29,851 nucleotides of DNA from Candidatus Avimicrobium faecavium (GCA_904419105.1 CAJFQR010000006.1:1-29851); one strand, 5' to 3'. Shown: positions 21,691-28,721, counted from the stretch's first letter. Notes: generated by a model from the sequence alone, not told the origin. Numbers and translations are program-made.

Positions 21691-21800
21691 TATAATACGC
21701 TTTTTGGTGTAAAACCCGGTGCAAAACCGGTGGGAACTCCGGTGGAAAGTGCGCCCTATGCAAGATGCCCAAACCGCGGGGCGAAAGCTGTGTGATTTCT
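21691..21800 (+). promoter_or_regulatory. Gap upstream of nrdD: TATAAT box and CCGGTG repeats
   Basis: This part of a 446-nt gap holds no gene. A TATAAT at 21691-21696 has only a poor -35 (TTCAAC, 20-nt spacing). After it come three copies of CCGGTG beginning at 21716, 21727 and 21739, each followed by G/C and A-rich bases. ACCGG at 21726-21730 can pair with CCGGT on either side, giving two mutually exclusive hairpins. CGCCC/GGGCG (about 21752-21783) could form another stem. The core GGTGCAAAACCGG recalls one part of cobalamin riboswitches, but the remaining conserved parts are not seen. Confidence 0.4.
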
Positions 21801-21804
21801 TCCC

Positions 21805-21833
21805 TTGACATTCTCTCCGGCGACGGCTACAAT
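21805..21833 (+). promoter_or_regulatory. Promoter of the anaerobic ribonucleotide reductase operon
   Basis: TTGACA (21805-21810), 17 nt, TACAAT (21828-21833). Near-consensus. Transcription would start near 21840, just before the first NrdR-like box. Confidence 0.88.
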
Positions 21834-21846
21834 ATATTAAGTGAAT

Positions 21847-21895
21847 ACACTACATCTTGTGCCGTGTTTGGCAGATATTTCACAGATGTAGTGAT
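21847..21895 (+). promoter_or_regulatory. Pair of NrdR boxes
   Basis: ACACTACATCTTGTGC (21847-21862) and TCACAGATGTAGTGAT (21880-21895) both resemble the NrdR operator (core ACACTATATCTTGTGT). Their centres are 33 bp apart, about three helical turns, the usual spacing for a cooperative pair. They lie just downstream of the -10 box, where NrdR, with bound nucleotide, would block transcription. The nrdR gene is not in the window. Confidence 0.8.
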
Positions 21896-21948
21896 ACCGG
21901 CGGAACGGCCTGCCTGCCCGCCAATTGAGAGAGAAGGGGAGAAGCGCG

Positions 21949-24288
21949 ATGCTTACCAGAATCATCAAGCGGGACGGCCGGGAAGTGGCCTTCGACCGCA
22001 GCAAGATCACCGACGCCATCTTCAAGGCGGCCCAGGTGCTCGGCGGTAGCGATTACCAGATGGCCCAGGACCTGGCCGTCCAGGTGGAGGCCTATGTCGA
22101 GCGCATCCTCGGCGAGGGGGCGGTGCCCACCGTCGAGCAGGTGCAGGACGCGGTGGAGCACACCCTCATCGAGAACGGCCACGCCCGCACCGCCAAGGAG
22201 TACATCCTCTACCGGGCGGAGCGCACCCGGGTGCGGGAGATGAACACCCGCCTGATGAAGACCCTCGAGGACCTGACCTTCAAGGACGCCGAGGACAGCG
22301 ACACCAAGCGGGAGAACGCCAACATCGACGGCGACACCGCCATGGGCACCATGCTCAAGTACGGCTCGGAGAGCGCCAAGCAGTTCTACGAGATGTATGT
22401 CCTCAACCCCAAGCACGCCAAGGCCCACATGGACGGCGATATCCACATCCACGACCTGGACTTCCTCACGCTGACCACCACCTGCTGCCAGATCGACATC
22501 ATCAAGCTGTTTAAGGACGGCTTTTCCACCGGCCACGGCTTCCTGCGGGAGCCCAACGACATCCAGAGCTACGCCGCCCTGGCCTGCATCGCGATCCAGT
22601 CCAACCAGAACGACCAGCACGGCGGCCAGTCGATCCCGAACTTCGACTACGGCATGGCCATCGGTGTCGCCAAGACCTACTCCAAGCTCTACACCAAGAA
22701 CCTGGCCAAGGCCGCCGAAATCCTCGAGGATCTGACCGACCAGGAGGAGGCTTTCAAGGCCATCAAGCAGCGGGTCACCGCCGAGACCGGCCTGGCACCC
22801 CGGCTGCTTCGAAGCGAGGACTACTGCGCCGCCGAGGCCAGGTACCTGGCCGAGATCGTCGGCGCCGACCGGGTCCGGCGGCTCCAGGAGTTCGCGGTGA
22901 AGTACGCCGAGCGGGAGACCGACCGGGCTACCTACCAGGCCATGGAGGCGCTGGTGCACAACCTCAACACGATGCACTCCCGGGCCGGTGCCCAGGTGCC
23001 CTTCAGCTCGATCAACTACGGCACCGACACCACCCCCGAGGGACGCATGGTCATCAAGAATATCCTGCTGGCGGAGGATGCCGGCCTCGGCAACGGCGAG
23101 ACTCCGATCTTCCCGATCCACATCTTCAAGGTCAAGGAGGGGGTCAACTACAACGAGGGCGACCCGAACTACGACCTCTTCAAGCTGGCGATGCGGGTCT
23201 CCGCCAAGCGGCTGTTCCCGAACTTCTCCTTCCTGGACGCGCCGTTTAACCTCCAGTACTACAAGCCCGGCGACTACAACACCGAGGTGGCCTACATGGG
23301 CTGCCGCACCCGGGTGATGCAGAATGTCTATGATCCCACCCGGGAGGTCACCTGCGGCCGGGGCAACCTGTCCTTCACCTCCATCAACCTGCCGCGCATC
23401 GCCATCAACGCCCACGGCAGCGTCGAGTGGTTCTTCGAGGACCTGGAGCGCAAGGTGGACCTGGTCATCGAGCAGCTCCTCGAGCGGTACAAGATCCAGG
23501 CCGCCAAAAAGGCCCGCAACTATCCCTTCCTGATGGGGCAGGGGGTCTGGCTCGACTCGGATAAGCTGGCCCCGGACGACAGCGTCGGCGAGGTGCTCAA
23601 GCACGGCACCCTCACCATCGGCTTCATCGGCCTGGCCGAGTGCCTCAAGGCCCTGATCGGCAAGCACCACGGCGAGAGCAAGGAGGCCCAGAACCTCGGG
23701 CTCGAGATCGTCGGCTACCTGCGCAAGCGCATGGACGACGAGGCGAAAAAGACCGGCCTGAACTTCTCGCTGATCGCCACCCCGGCGGAGGGCCTCTCCG
23801 GCCGCTTCGTCCGCATGGACCAGAAGCGCTACGGCAAGATCCCCGGCGTCACCGACCGGGACTACTACACCAACTCCTTCCATGTGCCGGTCTACTACGA
23901 GATCAGCGCCTTTGACAAGATTCGCCTCGAGGCCCCCTACCACGCGCTGACCAACGGCGGGCACATCAGCTACATCGAGCTGGACGGCGATCCCCTCAAG
24001 AACCTCGACGCCTTTGAGGCGGTGGTCCGTTATATGAAGGAGTGCGGCATCGGCTACGGCTCGATCAACCACCCGGTGGACCGGGACCCGGTCTGCGGCT
24101 ACACCGGCATCATCGACGAGGTCTGCCCCCGCTGCGGCCGGCGGGACGGCGAGGGCGTCAGCCTGGAGAAGCTCCACAAGCTCGGCCTCTATAAGAACCT
24201 CAACGCCGATACCCTCGGCTACCACGGCGACCAGTTCGAGGAGGCGGACCGCCGCCCGAACCCGGTGCATATCCCCACCGTGGACTGA
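21949..24288 (+). CDS. nrdD: Anaerobic ribonucleoside-triphosphate reductase, catalytic body without glycyl-radical tail
   Basis: The 779-residue product reduces ribonucleoside triphosphates to deoxy forms. Residues 1-95 are an ATP-cone (MLTRIIKRDGREVAFDRSKI...), the allosteric site. The barrel carries NDQHGGQSIPNFDYG and MGCRTRV, whose Cys452 is the likely thiyl-radical residue. Near the end, DPVCGYTG...CPRCG (Cys716, Cys726, Cys729) matches the zinc ribbon, but the first Cys position is Asp713. The chain stops at PTVD without the usual RVxGYL glycyl-radical motif; that motif is in the next gene. ATG 21949 follows GAAGGGGA at 8 nt; an upstream ATG at 21925 lacks a site. Confidence 0.93.
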   Translation: MLTRIIKRDGREVAFDRSKITDAIFKAAQVLGGSDYQMAQDLAVQVEAYVERILGEGAVPTVEQVQDAVEHTLIENGHARTAKEYILYRAERTRVREMNTRLMKTLEDLTFKDAEDSDTKRENANIDGDTAMGTMLKYGSESAKQFYEMYVLNPKHAKAHMDGDIHIHDLDFLTLTTTCCQIDIIKLFKDGFSTGHGFLREPNDIQSYAALACIAIQSNQNDQHGGQSIPNFDYGMAIGVAKTYSKLYTKNLAKAAEILEDLTDQEEAFKAIKQRVTAETGLAPRLLRSEDYCAAEARYLAEIVGADRVRRLQEFAVKYAERETDRATYQAMEALVHNLNTMHSRAGAQVPFSSINYGTDTTPEGRMVIKNILLAEDAGLGNGETPIFPIHIFKVKEGVNYNEGDPNYDLFKLAMRVSAKRLFPNFSFLDAPFNLQYYKPGDYNTEVAYMGCRTRVMQNVYDPTREVTCGRGNLSFTSINLPRIAINAHGSVEWFFEDLERKVDLVIEQLLERYKIQAAKKARNYPFLMGQGVWLDSDKLAPDDSVGEVLKHGTLTIGFIGLAECLKALIGKHHGESKEAQNLGLEIVGYLRKRMDDEAKKTGLNFSLIATPAEGLSGRFVRMDQKRYGKIPGVTDRDYYTNSFHVPVYYEISAFDKIRLEAPYHALTNGGHISYIELDGDPLKNLDAFEAVVRYMKECGIGYGSINHPVDRDPVCGYTGIIDEVCPRCGRRDGEGVSLEKLHKLGLYKNLNADTLGYHGDQFEEADRRPNPVHIPTVD

Positions 24289-24352
24289 TACGATATAACT
24301 GCATTCATCCGGAGGACTTCGCGCCCCGGCTGAAGATAAGGAGGCAATCACA

Positions 24353-24517
24353 ATGGAAGAAAAGGATATCATGATCGGCGAAGGCGTACGCTTTGAGAGG
24401 ATCCGGCGCATCACCGGCTACCTGGTGGGCACGCTGGACCGGTTCAACGATGCCAAGCGCGCCGAGGAGAAGGACCGTGTCAAGCACTCGGTATCCACCG
24501 GCCTGGAGCGCATCTGA
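24353..24517 (+). CDS. Separate glycyl-radical tail of NrdD (54 residues)
   Basis: This small gene encodes the C-terminal piece missing from the large nrdD product: RFERIRRITGYLVGT (Gly22 as the likely radical site) followed by LDRFNDAKRAEEKDRVKHS, which matches the RVCGYLG...RVKH end of single-chain NrdD proteins. It has its own strong ribosome binding site, AAGGAGG at 24338-24344, 8 nt before the ATG, and lies 64 nt after nrdD in a different frame, so a single frameshift does not explain it. It should dock with the large subunit and be activated by NrdG. A PF13597-type fragment of this kind is the natural reading; the split enzyme being active is inference. Confidence 0.85.
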   Translation: MEEKDIMIGEGVRFERIRRITGYLVGTLDRFNDAKRAEEKDRVKHSVSTGLERI

Positions 24518-24541
24518 CGATCTGTGACAGCTGACCGGCAG

Positions 24542-24571
24542 GGGGCGGGCCGCTTCGGCGCCCGCCCCTTT
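24542..24571 (+). terminator. GC-rich hairpin before nrdG (weak terminator or attenuator)
   Basis: GGGGCGGGC (24542-24550) pairs perfectly with GCCCGCCCC (24560-24568), loop of 9 nt, then only TTT. The short T-run suggests partial termination or mRNA processing, which would lower nrdG output relative to the reductase parts. Confidence 0.5.
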
Positions 24572-24599
24572 GCCGACGATAGGAGAGGAGGAGCCCACT

Positions 24600-25127
24600 A
24601 TGATACGCATCTGCGGCGTGGTCCGGGAGTCCATTGTCGATGGTCCGGGGCTGCGGTTCGTACTCTTTACCCAGGGGTGCCCGCACCACTGCCCCGGCTG
24701 CCACAACCCGGAGAGCCACGACCCCGCCGGCGGCTACGACATCGCCTGGGAAAAGGTGTACGCCGAATTTGAGAAAAACCCCCTGCTCAAGGGCCTGACC
24801 CTGTCCGGCGGCGAGCCGATGCTCCAGCCGGCGGAGCTGGTGGACCTCTGCCGGGCGGTGCACGCTGCCGGCAAGGATGTGATGGCCTACACCGGCTTCA
24901 CCTATGAGGAACTGCTCGACCGCCAGAAGGACGATCCGGCTCTGGCGGAGCTCCTCAACGAGATCGATACGCTGGTGGACGGCCGGTTTATTCTGGCTCA
25001 GCGGGATCTGACCCTGATCTACAAGGGCAGCCGCAACCAGCGCATCATCGATTTGAACGCAACCCGCCGGGAGGGGCACCTTGTCCTCGATCCCATCGAG
25101 GCGGAAAATGTCCGCCCGGAGCTGTGA
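24600..25127 (+). CDS. nrdG: Anaerobic ribonucleotide reductase activating protein (radical SAM)
   Basis: The 175-residue enzyme cleaves S-adenosylmethionine to place the radical on the glycine of the NrdD tail. The [4Fe-4S] cluster motif is CPHHCPGC (CX3CX2C, about residues 26-33), preceded by DGPGLRFVLFTQG, and the SAM-binding GGE motif is in TLSGGEPML. The ATG at 24600 follows AGGAGAGGAGG at 8 nt; an in-frame ATG at 24570 would add ten residues not seen in the family. It lies 82 nt after the glycyl-tail gene in the same operon and is closed by a strong terminator. Confidence 0.95.
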   Translation: MIRICGVVRESIVDGPGLRFVLFTQGCPHHCPGCHNPESHDPAGGYDIAWEKVYAEFEKNPLLKGLTLSGGEPMLQPAELVDLCRAVHAAGKDVMAYTGFTYEELLDRQKDDPALAELLNEIDTLVDGRFILAQRDLTLIYKGSRNQRIIDLNATRREGHLVLDPIEAENVRPEL

Positions 25128-25137
25128 GCCACAGCCT

Positions 25138-25169
25138 CTGCCCGCCGTCTCCGGACGGCGGGCAGTTTT
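25138..25169 (+). terminator. Terminator of the nrd operon
   Basis: A perfect 12-bp stem CTGCCCGCCGTC/GACGGCGGGCAG (25138-25149 with 25154-25165), loop TCCG, then TTTT. Confidence 0.93.
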
Positions 25170-25208
25170 GTTCACAGAAGGCGACTGGATTTTTTCCGCC
25201 TCCGGCGC

Positions 25209-25214
25209 TATAAT
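25209..25214 (+). promoter_or_regulatory. Probable -10 box of the GNAT gene at 25248
   Basis: A perfect TATAAT lies 34 nt before the start codon. The -35 region (TGGATT at 25186-25191, 17-nt spacing) is poor, so the promoter is called on the -10 box and its position after the nrd terminator. Confidence 0.5.
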
Positions 25215-25247
25215 GGAGAAAAACAGACCCGCAAGGAGGGATTCCCT

Positions 25248-25793
25248 ATGCAGATCACGCTGCGCCGCCTCGGCCCGATCGAGGTGCTGCGCCTTGGCCG
25301 CAAGATCGTCCGGGACTTCCACCGGTACGAGCTCGCCGGCTACCACTACGCCGAGCGGTCGATCTTCGCCGGGCGGTCGATGGCGCTGGAAATCGCCGCC
25401 GCCGGCCGGCCCTGCGGCTACCTGGTCCACGAGCTCCCCGATCCGGACGGCCTGCTCCGGGTGGCCTACCTCGCCACCGAGCCCCGGGTGCGGGGCCACG
25501 GCGTCGGCCAGGCGGTGCTCCGGAAGCTCGGTGCGGACTACCCCTACGCCGCCATCTACTTTGAAGTGGAGGACCCTGCCGCCGCCAAAAGCCGGGCCGA
25601 GGCCGAGCTGATGCTCCGCCGGATCGGTTTTTACGACCGGTGCGGTTTTTCACTGCTGAGCTTCCGGCTCACCGCCGGTCCCTGGCAGCTGCTGGTGATG
25701 ACCGATACCCCCGAGGCGGAGCCTCTGATCCGCCGCCGGTACGCCGCCTCCTGGGGAAAACGCACCGTCCGTGCCTGGGACGGCCAATTTTGA
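25248..25793 (+). CDS. GNAT-family acetyltransferase
   Basis: The 181-residue product has the GNAT pattern: a strand VAYLATEPRVRGHGVGQAVL holding the acetyl-CoA pyrophosphate-binding loop (RVRGHGVG, about residues 84-91), then a helix, and near the end a RIGFYDRCGF motif typical of the last part of the fold. It transfers an acetyl group from acetyl-CoA to an amine; the substrate is unknown. AAGGAGGG precedes the ATG by 7 nt. No terminator follows; the fba promoter begins 2 nt after the stop, so read-through into fba is possible. Confidence 0.8.
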   Translation: MQITLRRLGPIEVLRLGRKIVRDFHRYELAGYHYAERSIFAGRSMALEIAAAGRPCGYLVHELPDPDGLLRVAYLATEPRVRGHGVGQAVLRKLGADYPYAAIYFEVEDPAAAKSRAEAELMLRRIGFYDRCGFSLLSFRLTAGPWQLLVMTDTPEAEPLIRRRYAASWGKRTVRAWDGQF

Positions 25794-25794
25794 G

Positions 25795-25823
25795 TTGAAA
25801 ACTGTCCCGCCCGTTGGTACAAT
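25795..25823 (+). promoter_or_regulatory. Promoter of fba
   Basis: TTGAAA (25795-25800), 17 nt, TACAAT (25818-25823) with extended -10 TG (TGG-TACAAT). The -35 box starts 2 nt after the GNAT stop codon. Confidence 0.82.
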
Positions 25824-25832
25824 AGAAGCAGG

Positions 25833-25858
25833 CGGGCAGGGGCCGCTGCCCCCGCCCG
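25833..25858 (+). promoter_or_regulatory. 5' leader hairpin of fba
   Basis: CGGGC-A-GGGGC pairs with GCCCC-C-GCCCG (10 bp around one A/C mismatch), loop CGCT. It begins a few bases after the predicted transcription start and has no T-run, so it probably protects the 5' end of a highly expressed message. Confidence 0.5.
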
Positions 25859-25888
25859 GAGTCAAAGACCGAGAGGAGAGATTTTCCC

Positions 25889-26824
25889 ATGCCGCTTGTA
25901 ACCACTACAGAGATGTTCAAAAAGGCCTATGAAGGCGGGTACGCCATCGGCGCCTTCAATGTCAACGATATGGAGATCATCCAGGGCATCACCGAGGCCG
26001 CCGCCGAGGTCCAGGCCCCGCTGATCCTGCAGGTGTCCGCCGGCGCCCGCAAGTACGCCAAGCATGTCTATCTGATGAAGCTGGTGGAGGCTGCCATCGC
26101 CGATACCGGCCTGCCCATCGCCCTGCACCTGGACCACGGCGACAGCTTTGAGCTGTGCAAGAGCTGTGTGGACGGCGGCTTCACCTCGGTGATGATCGAC
26201 GGCTCCAAGTACTCCTTCGAGGAGAACATCGCTCTCACCCGCCAGGTGGTGGAGTACGCCCACGCCCACGGCGTCGTCGTGGAAGGGGAGCTCGGCACAC
26301 TGGCCGGCATCGAGGACGATGTCCATGTCAAGGCGGACGACGCCCTCTTCACCCGCCCGGAGGAGGTGGAGGAGTTCGTCACCCGCACCGGTGTCGACTC
26401 GCTGGCCATCGCCATCGGCACCAGCCACGGCGCCTATAAGTTCAAGCCGGGCACCAAGCCCCAGCTGCGGTTCGATATCCTTGAGGAGGTCGGCCGCCGT
26501 CTGCCCGGCTTCCCGATTGTGCTGCACGGCGCCTCGTCGGTGCCCCAGGAGTTCGTGGCGGAGATCAACCGCTACGGCGGCAATATGCCCAGCGCCATCG
26601 GCGTCCCGGAGGAGATGCTCCATCAGGCTGCCCAGATGGCCGTCTGCAAGATCAACATCGACACCGACCTGCGCCTGGCGATGACCGCCGCCGTCCGCAA
26701 GACCCTCACCGAGAACCCCGCCGAGTTCGACCCGAGAAAGTACCTCGGCCCCGGCCGGGACGCCATCAAAGCGATGGTCAAGCACAAGATCGTCGATGTG
26801 CTCGGCTGCGCCGGCAAGGCCTGA
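25889..26824 (+). CDS. fba: Fructose-bisphosphate aldolase, class II
   Basis: The 311-residue glycolytic enzyme splits fructose 1,6-bisphosphate into two triose phosphates using zinc. Asp82 (catalytic) and His83 (zinc) are in LHLDHGDS, Glu134 is in VEGELGTLAG, His180 in GTSHGAYKF, and His213 in VLHGASSVP. NINTDLR-type phosphate binding is present as KINIDTDLRL. GAGAGGAGAG precedes the ATG. It is monocistronic, with its own promoter, leader hairpin and terminator. Tagatose-bisphosphate aldolase is a close relative, but the sequence and stand-alone context favour Fba. Confidence 0.93.
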   Translation: MPLVTTTEMFKKAYEGGYAIGAFNVNDMEIIQGITEAAAEVQAPLILQVSAGARKYAKHVYLMKLVEAAIADTGLPIALHLDHGDSFELCKSCVDGGFTSVMIDGSKYSFEENIALTRQVVEYAHAHGVVVEGELGTLAGIEDDVHVKADDALFTRPEEVEEFVTRTGVDSLAIAIGTSHGAYKFKPGTKPQLRFDILEEVGRRLPGFPIVLHGASSVPQEFVAEINRYGGNMPSAIGVPEEMLHQAAQMAVCKINIDTDLRLAMTAAVRKTLTENPAEFDPRKYLGPGRDAIKAMVKHKIVDVLGCAGKA

Positions 26825-26836
26825 CCTGCTTTTCCG

Positions 26837-26867
26837 AAAAGAGACCGCCCGCCGCGGTCTCTTTTTT
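26837..26867 (+). terminator. Terminator of fba
   Basis: GAGACCGC (26841-26848) pairs with GCGGTCTC (26854-26861), extended by AAAA/TTTT, then a run of six T. The A-run on the left could also serve the opposite strand. Confidence 0.93.
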
Positions 26868-27160
26868 GTGCGCCGATCCGGCTTAGGGAGCCGCTCCGCC
26901 GCCCTTTTTGCCGCCTTTTCCCAGCGATTATACCCGAGATTGTCTCCGAATTTTTTCAAAAATTTTCGCCGTTTTCGCCGATTTAAACACATTATTTCAA
27001 AGAAAAACTGTGCTCTTTGCACAGAGTTCAAAATCTGTAAACATTTAGTGCAATCTATCCGTAAAATGAGATTAAACTGCACTGTCCCTGGGCAAAATAA
27101 CGAAAAAGTATCGGGAAACCCCCGGCTATCTCCCAATATATGGTATAGAATAGCCGCCGG
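26868..27160. other. AT-rich gap between fba and the 3D-domain gene
   Basis: No gene is supportable here. The stretch 26940-27120 is clearly more AT-rich than its surroundings. Two hairpins stand out: CTGTGC/GCACAG at 27008-27024, and AGTGCA-ATCT with AGAT-TGCACT (5-nt bulge) at 27047-27083. Read on the minus strand, the first is followed by TTTTTCTTT, so it looks like a minus-strand terminator, but no convincing minus-strand promoter was found. Confidence 0.4.
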
Positions 27161-27167
27161 TATTTTC

Positions 27168-27197
27168 TTGACAACACCCTCGGATCCTCTTTATAAT
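27168..27197 (+). promoter_or_regulatory. Promoter of the 3D-domain gene
   Basis: TTGACA (27168-27173), 18 nt, TATAAT (27192-27197). Both boxes are consensus. The short 5' leader can form an 8-bp stem, CGGCGGCG with CGCTGCCG (27218-27240); no c-di-AMP riboswitch, which often precedes such genes, is seen. Confidence 0.85.
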
Positions 27198-27263
27198 GGG
27201 GTAGATTTTGAAAAAACGGCGGCGTGATGCGCGCTGCCGGGATCTTTCAAGAAGGAGATGTTT

Positions 27264-28310
27264 ATGGATAACCTCAGGAAAAAAGCCTCTGAGGCCGTGC
27301 GTGCCCTGCGCAGCCGGTCCTTTCTGGTCACCCTGCTGGCGATGACGGTCTCGGTGGCCGTGCTGTGGATCGCCTTTGGGGCTGATGCTGTCTATATTCG
27401 GGATAACGGCCAGCTGCGGCTGGTATACACCACCCGTTCGGACGCCCGGGACATCCTGGCTGAGCGGGGTATTGTGACAATGGCCTATGATGAAGTGGAC
27501 TTCACCGGGCTCACCGCCGGCGGCGTGCCGGAGATCGAGGTCACCCGTGCCTTTGATGTGAAGATCACCACCGATGACGGAACTCTGGAACTCAAGACCA
27601 CCGGCGGCACCGTCGGGGAGATCCTGGACAGCCACGGCATCGACTACGATGAAAACGACATCATCAACTATCCCCCCGGTATGTATGTCCAGCCCGGGGA
27701 CGAGATCGTCTACCAGGAGGTGGTGGTGGAGCAGTCGGTGGAGCAGGAGCCCATCGAACACGAGACCGAGTACCGCGGCTCCAGCCTGCTGCCCCGCGGG
27801 CGTACCCGTGTGATCCAGGCCGGCAGTGACGGCGAGCGGGAGCTCACCTACAACAAGACGATGGTGGACGGCGAGGTGGTGCGCACCGAGCTGGAGAGCA
27901 ATGTGATCCTCGAGAGCCCGGTAACCGAGATTATTCTCCAGGGCACCGCCGACCCGGTGTCCCCGCTGGACTTTGGCTACCAGCTGGACGAAAACGGTGC
28001 CCCGGTCAACTACGCCCATAAACTCACCGACCAGGTGGCCACCGGCTATTCCGCCGGCAGCGGCGCCTGGGGGGCCAGCGGCATGAGCCTGTCCTATGGC
28101 TATGTGGCGGTGGACCCCACCGAGATCCCCTACGGCTCCAAGCTGTATATCACCTCGGCGGACGGCAGCTTTGTCTACGGCTATGCCATTGCCGCCGACA
28201 CCGGCACCGGCCTGATGAACGACATCATCGATGTGGACCTGTTCTATGAGACCTACACCGAGAGCCTGCTCAACGGCCGCCGCATTGTGGACATCTATGT
28301 CCTCGCCTGA
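27264..28310 (+). CDS. G5 and 3D domain cell-wall protein (YabE-like)
   Basis: The 348-residue product has an N-terminal membrane anchor (residues 20-39), two DUF348-type ubiquitin-like repeats (about 43-83 and 96-140), a G5 domain (about 150-230; ETEYRGSSLLPRG, ERELTYNKTMVDGEVV) and a C-terminal 3D domain (about 258-348) whose three aspartates are Asp284 (VDPTEIPYGS), Asp312 (AADTG) and Asp323/325 (IDVDLF). Proteins of this build (YabE, Rpf/Sps group) cut peptidoglycan, likely as lytic transglycosylases, in growth and resuscitation. ATG 27264 is 6 nt after GAAGGAG; the ATG at 27258 abuts it and is rejected. Confidence 0.88.
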   Translation: MDNLRKKASEAVRALRSRSFLVTLLAMTVSVAVLWIAFGADAVYIRDNGQLRLVYTTRSDARDILAERGIVTMAYDEVDFTGLTAGGVPEIEVTRAFDVKITTDDGTLELKTTGGTVGEILDSHGIDYDENDIINYPPGMYVQPGDEIVYQEVVVEQSVEQEPIEHETEYRGSSLLPRGRTRVIQAGSDGERELTYNKTMVDGEVVRTELESNVILESPVTEIILQGTADPVSPLDFGYQLDENGAPVNYAHKLTDQVATGYSAGSGAWGASGMSLSYGYVAVDPTEIPYGSKLYITSADGSFVYGYAIAADTGTGLMNDIIDVDLFYETYTESLLNGRRIVDIYVLA

Positions 28311-28329
28311 CAATCCCGAAAACCCGTAC

Positions 28330-28366
28330 AAAAAAGCGGCCTCCCCACCGGGGAAGGCCGTTTTTT
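28330..28366. terminator. Bidirectional terminator between convergent genes
   Basis: CGGCC (28337-28341) and CCCC pair with GGGG and GGCCG (28356-28360), with an A-run on the left and six T on the right. It can stop the 3D-domain gene (plus) and the TIGR04076 gene (minus). Confidence 0.9.
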
Positions 28367-28375
28367 ATCGCCGTG

Positions 28376-28687
28376 TCAGTCCTCGATCTTTTCGATCCGG
28401 AACACCACCGGCCTCGCACCGTCGTTGCAGCAGGCCAGGATGCTGTTATCCACCGCCCAGCTGGGCATACCGCCCTCAAACATCGCAAACAGGTAGTGGT
28501 GGATGGCGGTCCACGCCTCGGAGCAGAACCCCTCCGGCAGCCGCATCGCGAAGTAATCCTCCCGGCTGATTTCAAAGCTCTGCCCCTCCTCAAAGATCTC
28601 ACAGGGGACGGTATTCGGGTCGCAATACCGGCTGATCAGATCGGGGAAGAGGGTCTTCTGTACCACGGTTATCCTGCATTTTGCCAT
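28376..28687 (-). CDS. TIGR04076-family small protein
   Basis: The 103-residue product (MAKCRITVVQKTLFPDLISR...) matches a family of small proteins of unknown function: an N-terminal MAKC strand, a middle PCEIFEEGQSF block, LPEGFCSEAWTAIHHYL, and a C-terminal CCNDGARPVVFRIEKIE. The four-to-six conserved cysteines suggest a metal or redox site, but no activity is established. The ATG at 28687 follows AAGGAG at 10 nt; an earlier in-frame ATG at 28765 is rejected because it lies upstream of the promoter. Own promoter at 28722-28751; converges on the 3D-domain gene. Confidence 0.75.
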   Translation of the reverse strand: MAKCRITVVQKTLFPDLISRYCDPNTVPCEIFEEGQSFEISREDYFAMRLPEGFCSEAWTAIHHYLFAMFEGGMPSWAVDNSILACCNDGARPVVFRIEKIED

Positions 28688-28721
28688 AGCTGCCACGCTC
28701 CTTGTAAAAAAGACTGTCTTC

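Noticed and set aside
21700..21800. A canonical cobalamin riboswitch upstream of nrdD
   Set aside because: Only a GGTGCAAAACCGG core-like piece is seen. The downstream CCCGCCACTG-like part and the B12-box are absent, so the full family call is not supported.
21880..24414. An 844-codon open frame on the strand opposite nrdD
   Set aside because: It is the mirror of a GC-rich, codon-biased gene. It has no ribosome binding site, no recognisable domain, a low-complexity Gly/Val/Leu/Asp/His-rich product, and it would run against the whole nrd operon.
27198..27263. A c-di-AMP (ydaO) riboswitch in front of the 3D-domain gene
   Set aside because: The leader is only about 60 nt and lacks the conserved GGGGGAG/AACCCA-type segments.
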